Part shown: positions 63,186 to 64,000 of the stretch, in pieces
Position numbering within the stretch: the first letter of the stretch is position 1
How the letters are laid out: each line of letters begins with the position of its first letter
Assembly (NCBI GenBank): GCA_948470475.1
Contig: OX419341.1
Span: 21,937,135-22,001,134, forward strand
Source: Galaxea fascicularis
Taxonomy: Eukaryota > Cnidaria > Anthozoa > Scleractinia > Euphylliidae
Direction: 5' to 3'
Length of the DNA stretch: 64,000 nt
Program-made: the position numbers and the translations under genes
The notes under the pieces: model-generated
The model's input: only the letters and a program-made list of their open reading frames with translations
What the model was told of the DNA's origin: nothing
Database searches by the model: none

Positions 63186-63400
63186 GATTTCAGTTATTAA
63201 AACAAATTTATTTTGTTTTTGTAATCTGCAAAGTTTATCGTTCCTTGTTGCGTTTTTTGTTTTTAATGAGAAAAGTTGAATTTAAAGGTTTTGTGGTCTT
63301 TGGGCTTTTCGTTGCGCAGGTTAGAAACACTTGAGACGTGTGTTTAAGCCATTCGTTGGATTAGTGCATGGAAGCAATTGCGGATTCCACCTTATTTACT

Positions 63401-63406
63401 TTTATT
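63401..63406 (-). promoter_or_regulatory. Poly(A) signal of DYNC2H1 (AATAAA)
   Basis: A minus-strand AATAAA 87 bases after the DYNC2H1 stop codon, in an A/T-rich context. This is the expected place for the 3' end signal. Confidence 0.6.
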
Positions 63407-63492
63407 CACTCGAGTAAACTCTTTACATAATGACGTTGACCTACTTGAGTTCAATTACAAAAAGAATCAAACACTGTCGACGAAGAGAGAAT

Positions 63493-63651
63493 TCACTGGC
63501 TTTTAAGGAACAGGGCCGCGCCACACTGGGTCCACCTGGCTTGGTTGCCGCCACAAGGCATGTTGAAACACGTGACAGTCTTGTCACGGTCAGCGCTGTA
63601 GTAGATTGGGACTGAGATGCACTCACTCTCGGGGTAGGGGTCAGGAGTATC
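63493..63651 (-). CDS. DYNC2H1: Last coding exon of DYNC2H1 (cytoplasmic dynein 2 heavy chain)
   Basis: Acceptor TTTCTCTACAG|GATACT opens 52 codons to a stop at 63493-63495. ESECISVPIYYSADRDKTVT and MPCGGNQARWTQCGAALFLK match the extreme C-terminus of DYNC2H1 as I remember it (DECISLPVYTSAERDRVVT; PCGGNQDQWIQCGAALFLK). DYNC2H1 is the motor subunit for retrograde intraflagellar transport in cilia, and this piece closes the motor C-terminal domain. The remaining exons must lie beyond base 64000. The strength of the match over the conserved tail makes other dynein heavy chains unlikely. Confidence 0.93.
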   Translation of the reverse strand, partial: DTPDPYPESECISVPIYYSADRDKTVTCFNMPCGGNQARWTQCGAALFLKSQ

Positions 63652-64000
63652 CTGTAGAGAAAACGACCAGTTGTATATTGACTTAAAAAAACTCTTATAT
63701 CGGCCATCGGTTTGCTTTGCCCTCGACTCTAAGAACAATTTAAAGACAGCTCGGTTTATGAAGTGGCATTCGCTTTAAACGTGACTTGGCAGTGATACCT
63801 CAGTGGGCTCGAGGGGGTCAACTGTTGTTTTCTTGGAAGATACATGTTAATAATTTGCAATAACTCGATATAAAAATGAATAAAACGCAAGGAAACTTGA
63901 CTGTTTGTGCGAATGATGTACATAAAATAAATCATATATGAACTGTGGAAATGAAATCAAATAAAGAATGATTTTCGTAGTTGTGAACGCAATTTATGTA
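63652..64000 (-). other. DYNC2H1 last intron (partial)
   Basis: A/T-rich sequence upstream of the final exon with no further exon visible to the window end. Confidence 0.6.

Overview
This is a eukaryotic, intron-rich, repeat-dense window, most likely from an anthozoan cnidarian and probably a stony coral or relative. That placement is an inference from an intronless TRIM-NHL gene of the type expanded in cnidarians, animal-type GT-AG gene structure, a Penelope-like element, and many short palindromic and TTAA/TTA-flanked elements I associate with coral assemblies. No species is claimed.

Three host genes are well supported. (1) A PDZD8 ortholog on the minus strand runs from about 46744 down to 19215. 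I assembled it from 18 exons with consistent GT-AG borders and phases (3,000 coding bases, 999 residues). The order is N-terminal membrane anchor, SMP lipid-transfer domain, PDZ, split C2-like segment, C1 zinc finger, C-terminal coiled coil. (2) An intronless TRIM-NHL E3 ligase lies on the plus strand at 54418-56637. (3) The last coding exon of DYNC2H1, the retrograde intraflagellar-transport dynein heavy chain, lies on the minus strand at 63493-63651 with a poly(A) signal; the rest of that gene is beyond the right edge. A Ser-rich open frame at 1918-4425 (minus), built on a 66-bp minisatellite, may or may not be a gene.

The rest is mobile and satellite DNA. Left region (1-19 kb): a 15-bp repeat; a 204-bp palindrome with a hammerhead-ribozyme-like core; the 66-bp minisatellite; two terminal-inverted-repeat elements; a frameshifted pseudogene of an unnamed family; and an 11-bp palindromic satellite (core AAGATCTT). 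That satellite is split by a foldback element and by a degraded Ty3/gypsy retrotransposon (minus strand), which itself holds a DNA transposon inside a (TA)n tract of its LTR and a LINE 3' end inside its protease.

PDZD8 introns (19-46.5 kb): intron 3 (9.2 kb) holds a hAT-like element 29 bp from a splice acceptor, a 3.9-kb 27-bp satellite with higher-order repeats, a head-to-head pair of Penelope-like 3' ends encoding GIY-YIG endonuclease, and a TTAA-flanked element. Other introns hold foldback MITEs, a piggyBac-like element, a LINE 3' end and microsatellites.

Right region (46.7-64 kb): a TIR element in front of PDZD8; an approximately 5-kb CR1/L2-like LINE (minus) split by a palindromic tRNA-related insert with a 12-bp target duplication and by a C/G-tipped element; the TRIM gene; an L1/Tx1-like tail; two inverted arrays of an 11-bp TCGGTCGATAG-type repeat; tRNA-derived SINEs; a Tourist/Harbinger-like MITE; and a 53-bp minisatellite. 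All calls come from reading the sequence and remembered family features; no search was run.
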